Assembly (NCBI GenBank): GCA_030704615.1
Contig: CM060731.1
Span: forward strand, 25,856,001-25,916,000
Origin: Takakia lepidozioides
Lineage: Eukaryota > Streptophyta > Takakiopsida > Takakiales > Takakiaceae
Direction: 5' to 3'
DNA: 60,000 nucleotides
The position numbers were made by a program, and so were the translations under genes. The notes below the pieces were generated by a model. The model was not told where the DNA came from. It was given only the letters and a program-made list of their open reading frames with translations, and did no database searches. Shown here piece by piece: positions 23,056-36,005 of this stretch (positions within the stretch are counted from its first letter, which is position 1; every line of letters starts with the position of its first letter).

Positions 23056-24354
23056 TGGGAGTAACTTTAGACAAACGAAAGCAAGTTTAGCTGGTGCACA
23101 TGGAGAGTACACAAAAAAATGAGTATCATATTATCCTACGTGAGAAATGTGCAGTTGACACCTGAGACTAAGGAGGCAGGGGGAGACTCAGAGGCTGCTT
23201 CAGAAGTACCCTATGGGCAGAGTGGTGCAAGACATGCAAAGAGGTACACGTTGTCCAGAGAGGTGCAGGATGTCCATAGAAGTGCGTGAGAGAAAAGAAG
23301 CAAGTGAGAGGTTCACAGTGGGAAGGTGGTGTTGTATGGAGTCGGACGTTATATAGAGGTGACATGTAACTTTCATCTTTGAATCGCTCCAATGGCAGTG
23401 TGGTATGATTTCTCTCCCGGATCGATTGTGGCCACCGTGGATTAAGGCGGAATCGAACGGTTTATTTCAACTCGCGAAATCACGGCTTCATTGAAAGTGT
23501 GCACAATTTTCCATTTATTGACAGCAGCCATTGTCACATTAATTATGAAACAAACGATAACGGCCGCGATCAGACTGAATTCTATCGTACTTGTACGTTA
23601 GTACGACTACATGTCTGGCATCATTATCGTGCGGCTCTAACAGCATACTCTGGAATAAGTGTGAAGGATGTCGATTCTGACAAGTGGCCTGGAGAAATGA
23701 AGTCAGGCGGCTAATCGCCACAACTAATTCTGGACTGCACATTAACAATCAATCATTATAATTAGCTGGGAGGAATCTGGAGGTGAACCATAAAGCACTT
23801 TGAGATTGTTTTGTTTATATTTATCATGTTGTTATAGTGAATAAAACACTTGGGCAGGGCGGGGCATTACATGCTGATGCATTGCATTGGACAGCGAAGG
23901 TGGTGCATTACAGGTGTGCGGAATGCTCTGCCTTGCCTTGATTGCTTACACATGTTTAATGTAGGGATGGACCCCTCGTGTCGGGTATCCCTCGATAAAT
24001 GGGTAGTCCCTATGGTGGCTATGGACCTTAAATCGAGGAATGCCCGACACGAGGGGCCATCTACTATCCTTAAAGCCGTATGTCACATGGCACTTGCGGG
24101 TGTTGTTAGGGAATATTGACGCCTGGTGGCTAACAGCCGAAAGTGATTGTGGACAGCTCATAATGAGACAATGATTATAGAGTGTGAGTAATCCGTAGGT
24201 ACAGTGCTGTGTCCTCTGGCAGATTGAGTTCGAAACGACTGCCTAGGCGTGTCACGTGGGTGGTCACATGGGCGTTTGGGGCGTGGGTTAACGTTTGGCG
24301 GCTTCGAATCTATTTTAAGATTTTTGTAAGCGTGAGGGTTGCAGAGTCTGACCA
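23056..24354. other. Gene-free stretch with one foldback
   Basis: No supportable gene. It contains the foldback at 23966-24061. Short open frames (for example 23850-24119) show no domain. Confidence 0.5.
23966..24061. repeat. Inverted repeat, ~30-bp arms
   Basis: The arms at 23966-23996 and 24032-24061 share CCCCTCGTGTCGGG. One gap and two mismatches separate the arms. The loop is 35 bp. Confidence 0.85.
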
Positions 24355-24804
24355 ATGGCGTCATTACAGTCATTTCGTTCTTTTTTCATTCGTCTGTCCG
24401 GTCGTCTGTCCAAATGTAATTGCCCGTTGTGTAGGCAATCTGAAGACAGTATTCATTTTCTGATACACTGTCCGGGGTTCTCTCACCAAAGAGACGCTCT
24501 CTTCAAATCTATTAAGGGAATTGTGCCTGTACCCCTGTTTACCAACTTTGAAAGTCTCGAGGCTGAGCCAAAAGCCCAGGCCCTCCTGAGGCCTAGTTTT
24601 TGGGCAAATCACATACAGCAGATTGATGCTTGTGTGAAGGGATTTCTAGAGGATATCTGGAAAACCCGGATTAATTCTATATATGGAGGTAAGTCTTACT
24701 ACCAACGTCAGCCCCTGACAGAGGTAGGTTCTGTCCCTTTTGTTCCCGCTCAAACTGGGCGCGGGGTCAATGGCCACAAGGCTACGGCAAACAACGTCTT
24801 ATGA
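24355..24804 (+). pseudogene. LINE C-terminal zinc-knuckle (zf-RVT) fragment
   Basis: The frame has CNCPLCRQSEDSIHFLIHC, then PGFSHQRDALFKSIKG, the Cys/His pattern (CxxC...HxxxxC) at the end of many non-LTR retrotransposon ORF2 proteins. The following EAEPKAQALLRPSFW is shared with the minus-strand fragment near 47738-48004, so both come from one LINE family. No RT domain precedes it here. Confidence 0.7.
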
Positions 24805-24849
24805 GTACAATCTCTAATGGGGTCTCCTTCCAACCTCCAGGAGTTGATT

Positions 24850-25390
24850 GATTGCCCTTTGACCTTTGGGGGCTAGAGGCTAATGTCAGTAAATGTGCAG
24901 TGGTGAAGGTCTACCGAGAGTCTTTTGGAGGTCCTGGATATTCTGGAGGCACCCGTGACCCAAGTAGAGATCCTCCAATGACAAAGGAGAGGGAGGAAGT
25001 GATCTCAAGTGGCAGTGGGGTAGTCAAGAGATTCCGGTCCTCCCTTCCTATACATACCTAGGACTTGAGTTTTCCTCCAACTGTAACTGGGATGCACATA
25101 TTCAGAAAGTTGTTCAAACTGGCAAGCGCAAAAGGCTGGGTCTCACTAAATTTTTCCACTGCAGAGGGATCAACTATGAGGTCAAGAAAACCATGCTTTG
25201 TCGCGTTATTAGACCTGCCTTGGAGTACACATCTGCAATATGGGTTGATAACTCCAACCAGGCTAAGTCTCTAGAATCCATTCAAGTGGGGGTGCTTAAG
25301 GAGTGCATGTCAGCATGCTCCAAAACAGCCAATGTGGCTGTTCGGGGTGAGTTTGGCATCCCTTCCATATATTCTAGCAATTAAAGATCT
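24850..25390 (+). pseudogene. LINE reverse-transcriptase palm/thumb fragment
   Basis: With frame changes, the translation shows NVSKCAVVKVY (end of the RT palm), YLGLEFSSNCNWDAHIQKVV, then LCRVIRPALEYTSAIWVDN and SLESIQVGVLKECM. This is the standard region after the RT active site in LINEs. It lies downstream of the zinc knuckle at 24355, the reverse of the normal order. So either two insertions or a rearrangement is present. Confidence 0.7.
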
Positions 25391-25424
25391 TAGTACTCGT
25401 ATACTCGGCCTAGGGTAATTTATT

Positions 25425-25662
25425 AGCAACGGAGGTTGGCAGGTTTTTGATACATTGGGAGAGACAGTGGATTGTTTGAAATACGATTCATGGATGGTTC
25501 ATGTTCCCGAGGGCAGTTTTCTCTCACCCATCGGTCCCACCGACTTTTACAAGGTACAATAATGTTACGCTGTGGAATGAATATTTTTCTGACCCCAGTC
25601 AATGGTGGGACAACCGAGGCAAAAAGGTGAATGCCTATTCAAATTACCAGATGTCATTTTGA
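25425..25662 (+). pseudogene. OSB-like (PDF-motif) fragment
   Basis: At 25561-25662 the frame reads LWNEYFSDPSQWWDNRGKKV. The QWWDNR core is the hallmark of the PDF motif in plant organellar single-stranded-DNA-binding (OSB) proteins. The preceding ~45 codons (GWQVFDTLGETVD, then YDSWMVHVPEGS) may be part of the same protein, but no OB fold can be proved. The usual Pro-Asp-Phe part is replaced by NAYSNYQ and a stop, and PPR sequence begins immediately. Confidence 0.5.
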
Positions 25663-26280
25663 ACACTGCCCTGGTGGACATGTATGCCAAATGTGGGTGC
25701 ATCGAGGATGCGGAGGGAGTGTTCAACAAGTGTTCAACAATATGGCTGAACGAGATTTGGTGTCAAGGAACGCCATGCTTGCAGGATATGCACAGCAGGG
25801 GCGCGGGATGGAGGCCTTGGAGACCTATGAGCAAATGATGGGGGAAGAGGTGAAGCGCAACCACATCACGTTTGTGTGCGTTTGCAATTTTGAACAATAC
25901 CAAATGTGGGAGCATTGAGGATGCGGAGGGAGTGTTCAACAATATGGCTGAACGAGATCTGGTGTCATGGAATGCCATGCTTGCAGGATATGCACAGCAG
26001 GGGCGCCGAATGGAGGCCTTGGAGACCTATGAGCAAATGATGGGGAAGAGGTGAAGCGCAACCACATCACGTTTGTGTGCGTTTGCAATGCTTGTGCAAG
26101 CCTGGCAGCCCTGGAAAAGGGCAAAGAGGTGCATCATCAAAGCTAGAATTGTACCAAATGTCATTCTGAACATTGCCCTGGTGGACATGTATGCGAAATG
26201 TGGGTGCAAAGGAAGTATTTGACAATATGGCTGAACGATATGTGGCGTCGTGGCAGAAAGGTGAAGGCTTGTTCTGTTAG
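25640..26280 (+). pseudogene. PPR fragments, two partial copies
   Basis: Two overlapping-frame copies of a PPR segment contain [20 protein letters not shown] and [20 protein letters not shown]. The second copy (25905-26280) repeats the first, with frameshifts between them. The fragment has no start and stops short. It probably shares an origin with the longer PPR pseudogene downstream. Confidence 0.75.
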
Positions 26281-26740
26281 GGAAGGAGCAGAAACAGACA
26301 ACAAGATGCATCAAAACACTTTCTTGCAAATTGTCATTCCGCCTCTCTCCGTAAAGCATATTTAATTTCTTGTCAGCAATTCAGCATAGGCACTAGTGTG
26401 TGGTAAGTAGGGTTGGTGTGTTTGGTACATAAGTTCGAGGTTGTTGCTGTCAGCTATTAGCAACGAAGGGAAGGATCTATGCATTATTGCTGAGCAGGGA
26501 TGGCTGAGGTAGACTGGGATGGAGTGTATTTGCAGATCCATCGGACGAGGCCGGATTTCAAGCACAAGACTAGCAATGAGCTAATGTTGAATGACAGCTA
26601 CAAAAAACCTGCATGGGTAGATGGTCAACTGGAAGCAGCAGCAGCATAGTTGATAGAATCAGGCACCTCCACCCTGACCACTGCTTCTGCTAGAGGACCA
26701 AGAACTGCAATCCACAAGACCTCTTCTGCACTTGTGGGCA

Positions 26741-28765
26741 TGTGAAGACACTATGTGAGGCAGGACAACTGAACGAGGCTCTGCACATTATGACAAAATG
26801 AGGCGTCTTGGCAGACTCCGATACTTATGTCTGTCTTTTGCATAAGTGCATGAACAGGAAAAGCCTCGTGGTGGGAAAGCAGGTGCACACCCCCATTATG
26901 CTAAGTGCATTCAAGCCAAATGTTTTTCTATACAGCACCCTTGTCAATATGTATGTGAAGTGCGGAAGCCTAGTGGATGCGCAGCGAGTGTTTGACAAAA
27001 TGCCCGAATGGAATATGTTTTCGTGGACTATAATGATGGCAAGATACGCAAAGCATGGGTGTGGTAACAAAGCCTTTGAGACCTATGAGCAAATGATACA
27101 AAAAGAGGTGACACCCGACCAGGTCACCTTCATTTGTGTTCTCAAGCCGTGTGCCAACCTGGCAGCCCTGGAAAAGGGAAAAAAGGTCCATGCTGACATC
27201 ATGAAAGCTGGGATTATACCAGATATCGTTTTGGACAACACCCTTGTGGACATGTATGCCAAATGTGGGAGCATCGAGGATGCAAAGGGAGTGTTTGAGA
27301 ATATGGCCGAACGAGATATGGTATCATGGAGTGTGATGATTGCAGGATATGCCCAGCATGGGTGTGGCATGAAGGCCTTGGAGACCTATGAGAAAATGTT
27401 GTTGGAAGGGGTGAAGCCCAACCAGGTTACGTTTGTCTGTGTTTGCGAAGCGTGTGCTAGCCTGGCAGCCTTGGAAAAGGGCAAAGCAGTATAGGCAGAC
27501 ATTATGAAAGCTGGAATTGTACCAAATATAGTTTTCAGCAATACCCTTCTAGACATGTATGCCAAATGTGGGAGTATGAAGGATGCAAAGGGAACTTTTG
27601 ATGAAATGGCTGAACGAGATGTAGTGTCATGGAGTGTGATGATTGGAGGATAAGCTTAGGATGATTGTGGGTTGGAGACTCTGGAGACGTATGAGCAAAG
27701 AAGGGCAGGGGTGAAGCCCAACCAGGTCACGTTTGTTTGCATTTGCAAAGCGTGTGCAAGCCTGGCAGCTCTGGAAAAGGGCAAAGAGGTACATGCTGAA
27801 ATCATGAAATCTGGTATTGTTCCGGATGTTATTCTGGACAATACCCTCGTGGACATGTATTCCAAATGTGGGAGTGTGAAGGATGCACAGGGAGTCATGG
27901 AATGCGGTGATAGCGGGATATGCCCAGCATGGATGTGGGATCGAGGCTTTGGAAACCTATGACCAAATGATGGGGGAGGGAGTGAAGCCCAACCAGGTTA
28001 CGTTTGTTAGCGTTTGCAATGCGTGTGCCAGCCAAAGAACACCATGCTGAAATCATGAAAGCCGGAATTGGACGAGATGTCATCCTGGACAATACCCTTG
28101 TGGACATGTATGCCAAATGTGGGAGCATCAAGGATGCAAAAGGAGTGTTTGACAGTGTGCCTGAACGAAGTGTGGTGTCATGGAATGCAATGATTGCAGG
28201 ATATGCCCAGTACAGTTGCAGCATTGAGGCTTTGGAGACATGATGGGGGAAGGGGTGAACCTGACCACATCACATTCCATTACATTTGCAGTGTGTGTGC
28301 CAGCCTTTCATGCTTGGAGAAGGGCAAAGGGGTCCATGCTGACATCAAAAATGCTGGAATTGTGCCAAGTATCATTCTGAGCAATACCCTTGTGGACATG
28401 TATGCTAAGTGGGGGAGCATTCGCGCTGCCAAGCTTGTGTTTGACAAAACTGTGGACCGAAATGTGGTGTCATGGAATACGATGATCACAAGATATTTCC
28501 AGCATGGGTGTGGGATGCAGGCTTTGGAGACCTATGAGCAAATGATGCAGAAAGGGTGAAGCCTGACCAGGTCACGTTTGTTTGCGTTCTCAAAGTGTGT
28601 GCCAGCCTGGCAGCCCTGGAAAAGGGCAGAGAGGTCACTGACATCATGAAAGCTGGAATTGTCCAAGATGTCATTCTGGACACAGCCCTTCTTGACATGT
28701 ATGCCAAATTTGGGAGCATCAAAGATGCAAAGGGAGTGTTTGACAGCATGTCTGTTAATTTCCCC
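26741..28765 (+). pseudogene. PLS-type pentatricopeptide repeat (PPR) gene, decayed
   Basis: The gene opens with LCEAGQLNEALHIMTK, an in-frame TGA (26798-26800), then SDTYVCLLHKC, the usual front of a plant PPR protein. About 14-16 PPR units follow with motifs such as [20 protein letters not shown] and PDQVTFICVLK. The longest open part is 26808-27494. Later parts carry TAG 27492, TAA ~27650, TAG ~27657 and frameshifts near 27890, 28030, 28240 and 28554. Units recur about every 300 bp and stay close in sequence. PPR proteins bind organellar RNA for editing, splicing or stability. No E or DYW editing domain is present. Sequence after ~28765 is unrelated. Confidence 0.85.
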
Positions 28766-28814
28766 CCATCCTCAAGGGCCTCAATTGTGGGCTGTCCCTC
28801 CGGTTTCCCTTAAG

Positions 28815-31800
28815 AAAGCAATAAAAAAAATAAAAAAGTGAATTTCTGAATTTACTACTGGCGAATCTGTAAGTTCTTGCATTGTTTTTATTTTTATTTT
28901 TATTTGTTTTTTAAAGAAGGGGAGCATATGCCCATAAAACTTTACTAAGAGAAGGTGAAAAGGTCCAAAAAGAACAAGTGCCAGGGAACGGGGAGGAGTC
29001 CCCACTGTTAGCCTTCAGGGCCTCATTGGTGGTTATTTTTTCCACCATCTGCAATCAATTTCGAGAGCCTCCATCCCCTCTTCTCCAAAAAGTAAAAAAA
29101 TAAAAACAAATGGAGGACAAGAGCACTGTTGGTCTGGTATCTTGAATTGGAAATACCATAAGGGTCCTGGTATGTAGTGCTGAATTTTTGTAAGGCAGGT
29201 AGGTTTTCCAATAATGCAGCCCTAATTTTTTCAAGTATGAATCTGAGTGGTTAAAAAAAATCAATGCGGATATGAGCAATGGTATCTGAATGTTAATAAC
29301 CTAGAAATATGAACTCGGATATGGTATTAAAAAAGTAATAAAATAAAAATGGTACTAGTATTCAAATTCAATTTTATTTATTTTTTGAATTCAAATTCAA
29401 TATTGAAATGGCCATCTGAACAGTTCAAATGGAATATGAATATTCCAGAAAACCACAAGGGAAACCTGCTCATCTCATAGGATACCAACCCCCATATTAA
29501 CATGATACCCGAACAGACCTGCAACGACGAGTCGAGCTCTGGTAGGGGCTAGGGAAAGGAAAACCCTAACCGCCGCTTGTTAGGGTTTGGGGGACCGCCA
29601 GGGAACTCGATAACCTTCTGGTAGGGTACTACAAATGTTTACGGGAATAGAGAATAGTAGGTTAGGGTAGGAGAGACCCGGGTTGATACCCAACGAAACC
29701 CAGATACCAGACCAACATTGGACAAGAGGTCGCCAAATCAAAGTACCATAAGATCATATGCCCATGTTATATTTTTGCATTGTTTCTAATGTTTTCCGCA
29801 GAGTATATGTTTCCAATTTGTGGGGGGTGCCGGAACAAATATGCATTAAGAAAAAAAAAAACAACCAAGTTTTTTCATGAAAATGTGTCGTTAAATGGGG
29901 GTTGGTATCCTATGAGCACAACGTGAGCATGGCGTGAGCACAACCCACAGTCATGGGGGTTATATGTTTTTAAATCGCGGTCATAGGAGTTACATATTTT
30001 GAGGCACAAGGCAGAGTGCAAATTTTATAGGGTACAGTTGCTCCACAATAAACTATCTGATCTATCTATACATTCACGAACATTTGATACATTTCAAATC
30101 TTACTTGTAAGCCAAAACATAACATACTAAGAGAATCATTTTAATATTAAACTATTATGTGTGATTCACTACCTAACCAAAAACTAAAAACATCATCTAT
30201 AAACCCTAATTCGACGAAAGTTTTGCAAAATGAAACCATGGTGTAAGGTCTTTGACCACATTTTTTCCCTTGACTTCAACTTGATGCGTAGTCTCTCCCA
30301 TAAATTAGCCCATCTCTATGGACGTTGTTTTGAGAAGTCGTCGCTAGAAGTGCGGAGCAACGCGAAGCCCTGGTTGTTTTTTTAAATATAGAATAGGGGA
30401 CAGTGGCCCTGGTAAATTTTATTAATAAGGGTAAAAAAAAAACATATAGTAATGATATTATCTATCATTAGTAATTGTCTGCAGTTGAAACATTGAAACC
30501 AGTAAAACACTCCTTTTGTGAATCCGTAAGCAGAAAATTTAAGTTTATATTTAGATCTACAAAAGAATCATAAATTCTTAAAATATTAAAAATTAAAATT
30601 AAAATGTCGACTACGTACTATAGATATGTTCTTAAGAAATCCCGAATTTTGAGCTTAAAATAAAAACAAAAATTATAGTAGTATATATAATATATAGTGG
30701 CATGTGCCGTTGAGCACATAATAAATGTACCATTGTTTTATGAGTATATGCATATGTCAAAAATAAAGAGGTCTTCAACAACATTGTAAAGGCCAAAGTT
30801 AAAAATAACTTAAACCAATGCTATGAGATTCATGATGTAGAATAAGTTCCAGAAAAACCCAATTTGCTATTTTTTAATGAATTTCCAATGACTCCCAATT
30901 TCCCAAACAATACTCGAAATTCAATATCTCTCACACTGCAGGTCCAAAAATTAGGAAACCACCTAGACCCACCCCTACACCCCCACTCATCGACAGCTGT
31001 CCAGCCAAAAATTCCCTTAAATCTTATATTGAGATAAGGTGATCACGTACAACATTTTTTCTTTGCGCGAAATTTCGCCACTTTTTGATCCAGAAATTGG
31101 CCTCACGAAATTTACAAAGGAATTATGGGTTAAAATATGGCACTGTTTCGCAATACTGCCCTCCCTAATACCATCATGTCGCTGCAATGAGGACGTCGCC
31201 TGTACAACTGTCGCACAGGAAAAGAGTCACATGCCATTTGGGTTTGTTAGATCTAGATGCTCTTGCCTGTGGATTTCTAGAAACCCTACCACCTTGCCAG
31301 CGCAAGGAGCAAAGCCTAGGGTTTAAACTCTTCCCGCTTTCGCCAAGGGGTTGAGCTATGGAGGGAACTCTCATTTAGGTTTCGCTTACCCGCCTAGGAG
31401 GATGGGTAGCGCATGAGCATGCTCGCGCCGGCGTGAGGGTGCTCATGTGAGCACAAGGGCATATTCCCCGAAATTGCACGAAATTTGCGCGAAATTTCCA
31501 CGACGAAACGAATTTGGCGAAACTAAAAACTATGTGAAACTAACACATAAAGAACATGTAGCCCCTGTACCCGATGAGCATGTTACCCTATAGGCGTGGC
31601 GTTTTCTCCATAACAGGCGCGAGAGTGTGCGGTGAGGCTGCAACTGAAATTGCAAGTCCTCACCCATAGCTAATTTCTCACAGAAGGAATATATACCACA
31701 CAACCCCATAATTATGCAGGGCGCTCTGCACGAACCAACCTGCCAAGAAATCAACTGTAGCAGAAAGTATGAGAAGGTCACTAGTAAAGTCCCCATCACT

Positions 31801-31820
31801 GGCAAGCCCATATCACCAAA
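28815..31820. other. AT-rich gene-free stretch
   Basis: Long A/T runs and no coding potential. It contains an inverted pair of telobox-like motifs at 29561-29588. Nothing else recognised. Confidence 0.6.
29561..29588. repeat. Inverted telobox pair
   Basis: AAACCCTAAC and GTTAGGGTTT form perfect 10-bp arms around an 8-bp loop. The unit matches the plant telomere/telobox motif (AAACCCTA). No neighbouring gene is evident. Confidence 0.7.
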
Positions 31821-32191
31821 GTATTTCTCAAATACCAAGAAGAGTTTCTCAAAACGAAACCCACTTTTGCATAGTATTTCTCAAATACCAATAAGAGTTT
31901 CTAAAAGCGAAACCCACTTCTGCATAGTATTTCTGAAATATCAGTAAGAGTTTCTCAAAGCGAAACCCACTTTTGCATAGTATTTCTGAAATATCAGTAA
32001 GAGTTTCTCAAAGCGAAACCCACTTTTGCATAGTATTTCTGAAATATCAGTAAGAGTTTCTCAAAGCGAAACCCACTTTTGCATAGTATTTCTGAAATAT
32101 CAGTAAGAGTTTCTCAAAGCGAAACCCACTTTTGCATAGTATTTCTGAAATTTCAGTAAGAGTTTCTCAAAGCGAAACCACCCGCTGCATA
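31821..32191. repeat. 53-bp tandem satellite, 7 copies plus decayed copies
   Basis: GTATTTCT starts each unit at 31821, 31874, 31927, 31980, 32033, 32086 and 32139, exactly 53 bp apart. Units share GTTTCTCAAAGCGAAACCCA. The middle units are nearly identical; the first two and the last differ more. Two or three worn copies follow to about 32310. Confidence 0.95.
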
Positions 32192-32309
32192 TGTTTATGT
32201 CCATATCACCAAGTTTGTCTCAAATACCAGGAAGGGTTTCTCAATGCAAAACCCACCGCTGCATAGGTTTGTGCCAATATACCAAGACTTTCTCAATGCG
32301 AAACATGTT

Positions 32310-35300
32310 GCTGCCGCTATAAGTTTAGGGTTTTTGGCTGCACTATTGAAGTTTTTGCCTCGCTGAATTAGTGCAGATGTACAGTATATATGCACCGATC
32401 CTCTATACCCACTTATGGTTTTTTCCGTTTTGGATACATATAACTCTTATGATCGAGGTTAAAAAAACATAAAATTCCCATGACCGTGGGTCGCGCGTGA
32501 CCGTGCTCGCCTAGTACCCGTGTCATGCACCGCCTCTTGCACTGGCACATGAGGCTTTGAGCAAAGTTGCTGATCTTGGACAAGATTAGTCATACTTGTC
32601 AATGGATTATATCCATGTGACAGAGTTGTGCTAGGCTTTGCAATATGCAATGTCGTTGTTACTTAGAAAAAATTACCTCTTTTGTCGCTCCCACAAACCG
32701 AACACTACATGAGTTGAGTTCGCATAAAACTCATCAAACATTCTTGACAGTAGCCACCGGTTCGAGATCACATGCCCCAGAGTCGCCAATTGATCTTCTT
32801 CATAGGCCAGCCAGGAGCCAACGCGGCTCAAGTTCTTAAATGAAAAAAAAAAAACGCTGATCACGTATTCAAACTATATTTTAAACATGTTCAACATAAG
32901 ACGAAAAAATATTTGTTAATTTATAAAGGCGAGGACGGACTTGGCCCTGGCAAAACTTTATTGATATATGAATTAAATACTGATGTATGATATTAAAAAA
33001 TTGAAAACAAATATAAGAACGAATGATCTTCAGATTTATTAATTATTAAATATTGAGATGCTTGTTGAAATACTAACTGAAATATTGAAATTCTTGTTGA
33101 AGTCAGAAGAATTAGCTGAAATATTAAAATACTTGCTGCAAATCTGGCTGAATTACTGAATTACTCGTTGAAAATCTCGCTGAAAATCTTGATTGAGTTG
33201 CTGAAAATCTTGATTGAGATATTGAAATACTGAAATTTGATGGACTAAGCTCTTGGAGGCCCTTGGGCTTTACATAAAGTTTCTATTTCTTTTCTTTTTG
33301 GTCTGAGCAATCTTTGGGTTTTCAGACATGATCTCTTGGTTTTGTTTTTCTAGTAACGTATGCCACAGAAATCTTACATCGCACGCATTAGGGACCTTGG
33401 CTCCCTAAGACTCAACAGAAGTGGCAATGGAACTTCCACAAGGCTATTCCCAAGGATTATAGAGCACAAAGAGGACTATGTCATTTCAATTGATATGATG
33501 TGGCACTAGGATGCCGAGGCTTACCATTTGGGCATCAACACCACGTCCAGTAAGACCACTACTTAATACTGTACGATTGATGACACTACCCCTTGGGACC
33601 CTGGTCAGACTAGAATCAACCATACTGTCCCCAAACATTTGACATATGACCACTCGGACCTCTGGAGCCCCTTAGAAGACTAGTGGTAGATGTGAAGATG
33701 GCAGGATGTGAGATGGAGTCCATGCTGCTGCAATAGTGCTCTTCGACGCAGAAAGCTCTGAGGTGCTGGTACCTAATTTAGACCATAGCCACTTGTATCA
33801 TCCAAGGATCATACCCACAATGATTTGGAGAGAGAGACACAAGCTTAAGGTAGTATAAGTACAAGCCTTCTTTCTCTCCCCTGGGATGTTCTTGTGAGGG
33901 TAAATCCTAGCATCTATTTTCAACTCAGATCATTCATGGAAGAAATATACTAAAGAGATAAAAAACATAGGACTAGTCCTTGTGCAAAGAGTCACACTCA
34001 CTAACTGTTCCCTGGTATGAAGGACTTTTACCACTATGGTCCCATCACAATACCCACCAGTCATAGGCTAATTCACGAGAGAGAAAAGATCATGTATAAA
34101 GGGCGGATATATGTTGAAATAATGGATAAAAGGCTGGTAAAAAAACAAGAAATAAACACTTCTCAGCACTGGGTTCTGCTACTTTCAGGTCAACATGGAA
34201 AACCCACTATGTGTGGCATACATCATCTCACAGCTCTCAAAACTGTCTTCATCAGCTAGGAACTAATGCCTGCTAGTCAAGTCAAACCTCTACCAAGGGA
34301 GTTGTTATACAAATGAAATTGAAATGGATAGTCGATCGCGTTTGACAGCTATATTACAAAGGGAAAGGCTTTCAGTCCCTACCTGCCTGTTGTTTGAGCT
34401 GCATGTGACAGACCCCTAGCCTCTTTCTGTCTATATGAATGCTTTCTATGTAATAAGACAAAAGTGGAAGTTCAACCCTTGTCCCCAAGAGCGTATCACA
34501 AAGCTGTATTTCAAGCCCTATGTTGCAGCCATGTGAACAAAGTCAGAATAAAGTGTGTATCTCAAACTGGTTCCAGAAGTAGAGGACAAGATGTTGCATG
34601 AAAGCCCATATGCTAGATACGAGAAGCCTGGCCAAACAGTAGCAAATCAAGCCATGACTAATGCAAGTATGTATGTATGGAAGATTCAGGTAGCAGATTA
34701 GTTCTCAATCCTAATGTAGTCCAATTGAAGTGGTCTGTACATATAGTCTTGTCAAATGCATATCCAATAATATTTATTCTTATCGCAATCAACATAACCA
34801 GAGTATTCCACCTACACAAACATCTCTTTGGACAAAGGTTTATTTGAGATAACCATTCATAGAGTATGGAAAGTATGAGGCATTCCGCCAGTTCTAACAT
34901 CTTTTGTTTTCACTTGAAACTCCAGTTAAGTGTTGGGATTGCACTCACATACTCAATATGAAGATTTAGCAGCAGTTTCATGATGCTAAAAAACATAAGA
35001 TTAGGTTGAGCTGAACTGGTCTAAAGACAAGAACAAAAGTAGTACCGAACATCTTAGAAGAAAGGTCCTGCTCAAACCCCAGCCCACCTAGTGGTCTTCA
35101 ACAAACTAATAACAGTAGTCATTCCTGATCGAATGTTTTTGTTCACTGGAATTTCCAACCGTTTCAGATTACAAATGAATCCACCATGGAGGTCAAGGTA
35201 AGAGATGGCAAGTACCTAAATGATAACATGGATGAGCACACTGTCTTCAAGCCGGCCGCTCCATCCATCTCTAGGCAGCACACCACAGAAAGGGGCACGT

Positions 35301-36005
35301 GATAGCTTCAGATGATATACTGCACTGCGTTGAGCAACCACTACTACATCCGCTGTTGCTTGGCAACCCAAATTACTCTCTTTGTCTCGCATTGACCCAA
35401 ATTCGTTAGGATTCAAGCTGCTATGCAGCCCAACTTGAGAATCAGGGGATGGAAAGGACAAAGAGGGCGAAACTCTATTTTAACTAATTCTGGACTTTTG
35501 TTTGGTCCAGAAATAATACAAGATATATGAATAATTATAATCTATAATAGAAATAAAGAGATATATCTATAATTATTTGACTATTTGTGCACTATATAAC
35601 CACGAATTATATAATCCTCCACACATTCTTCGCAAAAATACAAGTATGTATTGTGGTCTTAGATGAACATCCACTGCCAAATTGACGTTCATTAAAAGGA
35701 ATGGGAGTATGCAATGAATCAAACAATGATGAGAGCTCCGATATCCAAAATGACATACACAAACAAACATGGAACAATGGCAGAACCAAATATGAAACAA
35801 TGATGGCATGTGATGAAGATGACAACATGGAAAAACGAGTCTGTTAGGACCTGATTGATGATATGAAACATTCATATTTTATTTGAGATTATATCATTCA
35901 AGGCGATGGACCAACAGAAAAATGAACGTCAACTGTCCATCCGTTCATGGACTTAATGTCATACAAGCCATAGATTCTGAAGCCATAGAACCGTTACGGC
36001 TTCTA
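32310..36005. other. Gene-poor stretch
   Basis: No gene can be supported. Around 33045-33240 a degenerate short repeat recurs (GCTGAAAATCTT and TTGAAATACT). Open frames at 34017-34259 (+) and 35216-35461 (-) show no recognisable domain. The latter has an unusual mixed composition and could be an exon, but nothing around it supports that. Confidence 0.5.

Noticed and set aside
31821-32191. CRISPR-like array (regular 53-bp period)
   Set aside because: The whole unit repeats with no unique spacers, there are no cas genes and the setting is a plant genome. It is a satellite.
34017-34259. Small plus-strand gene
   Set aside because: 80 codons, no family, no neighbouring exons and a composition like the flanking DNA.
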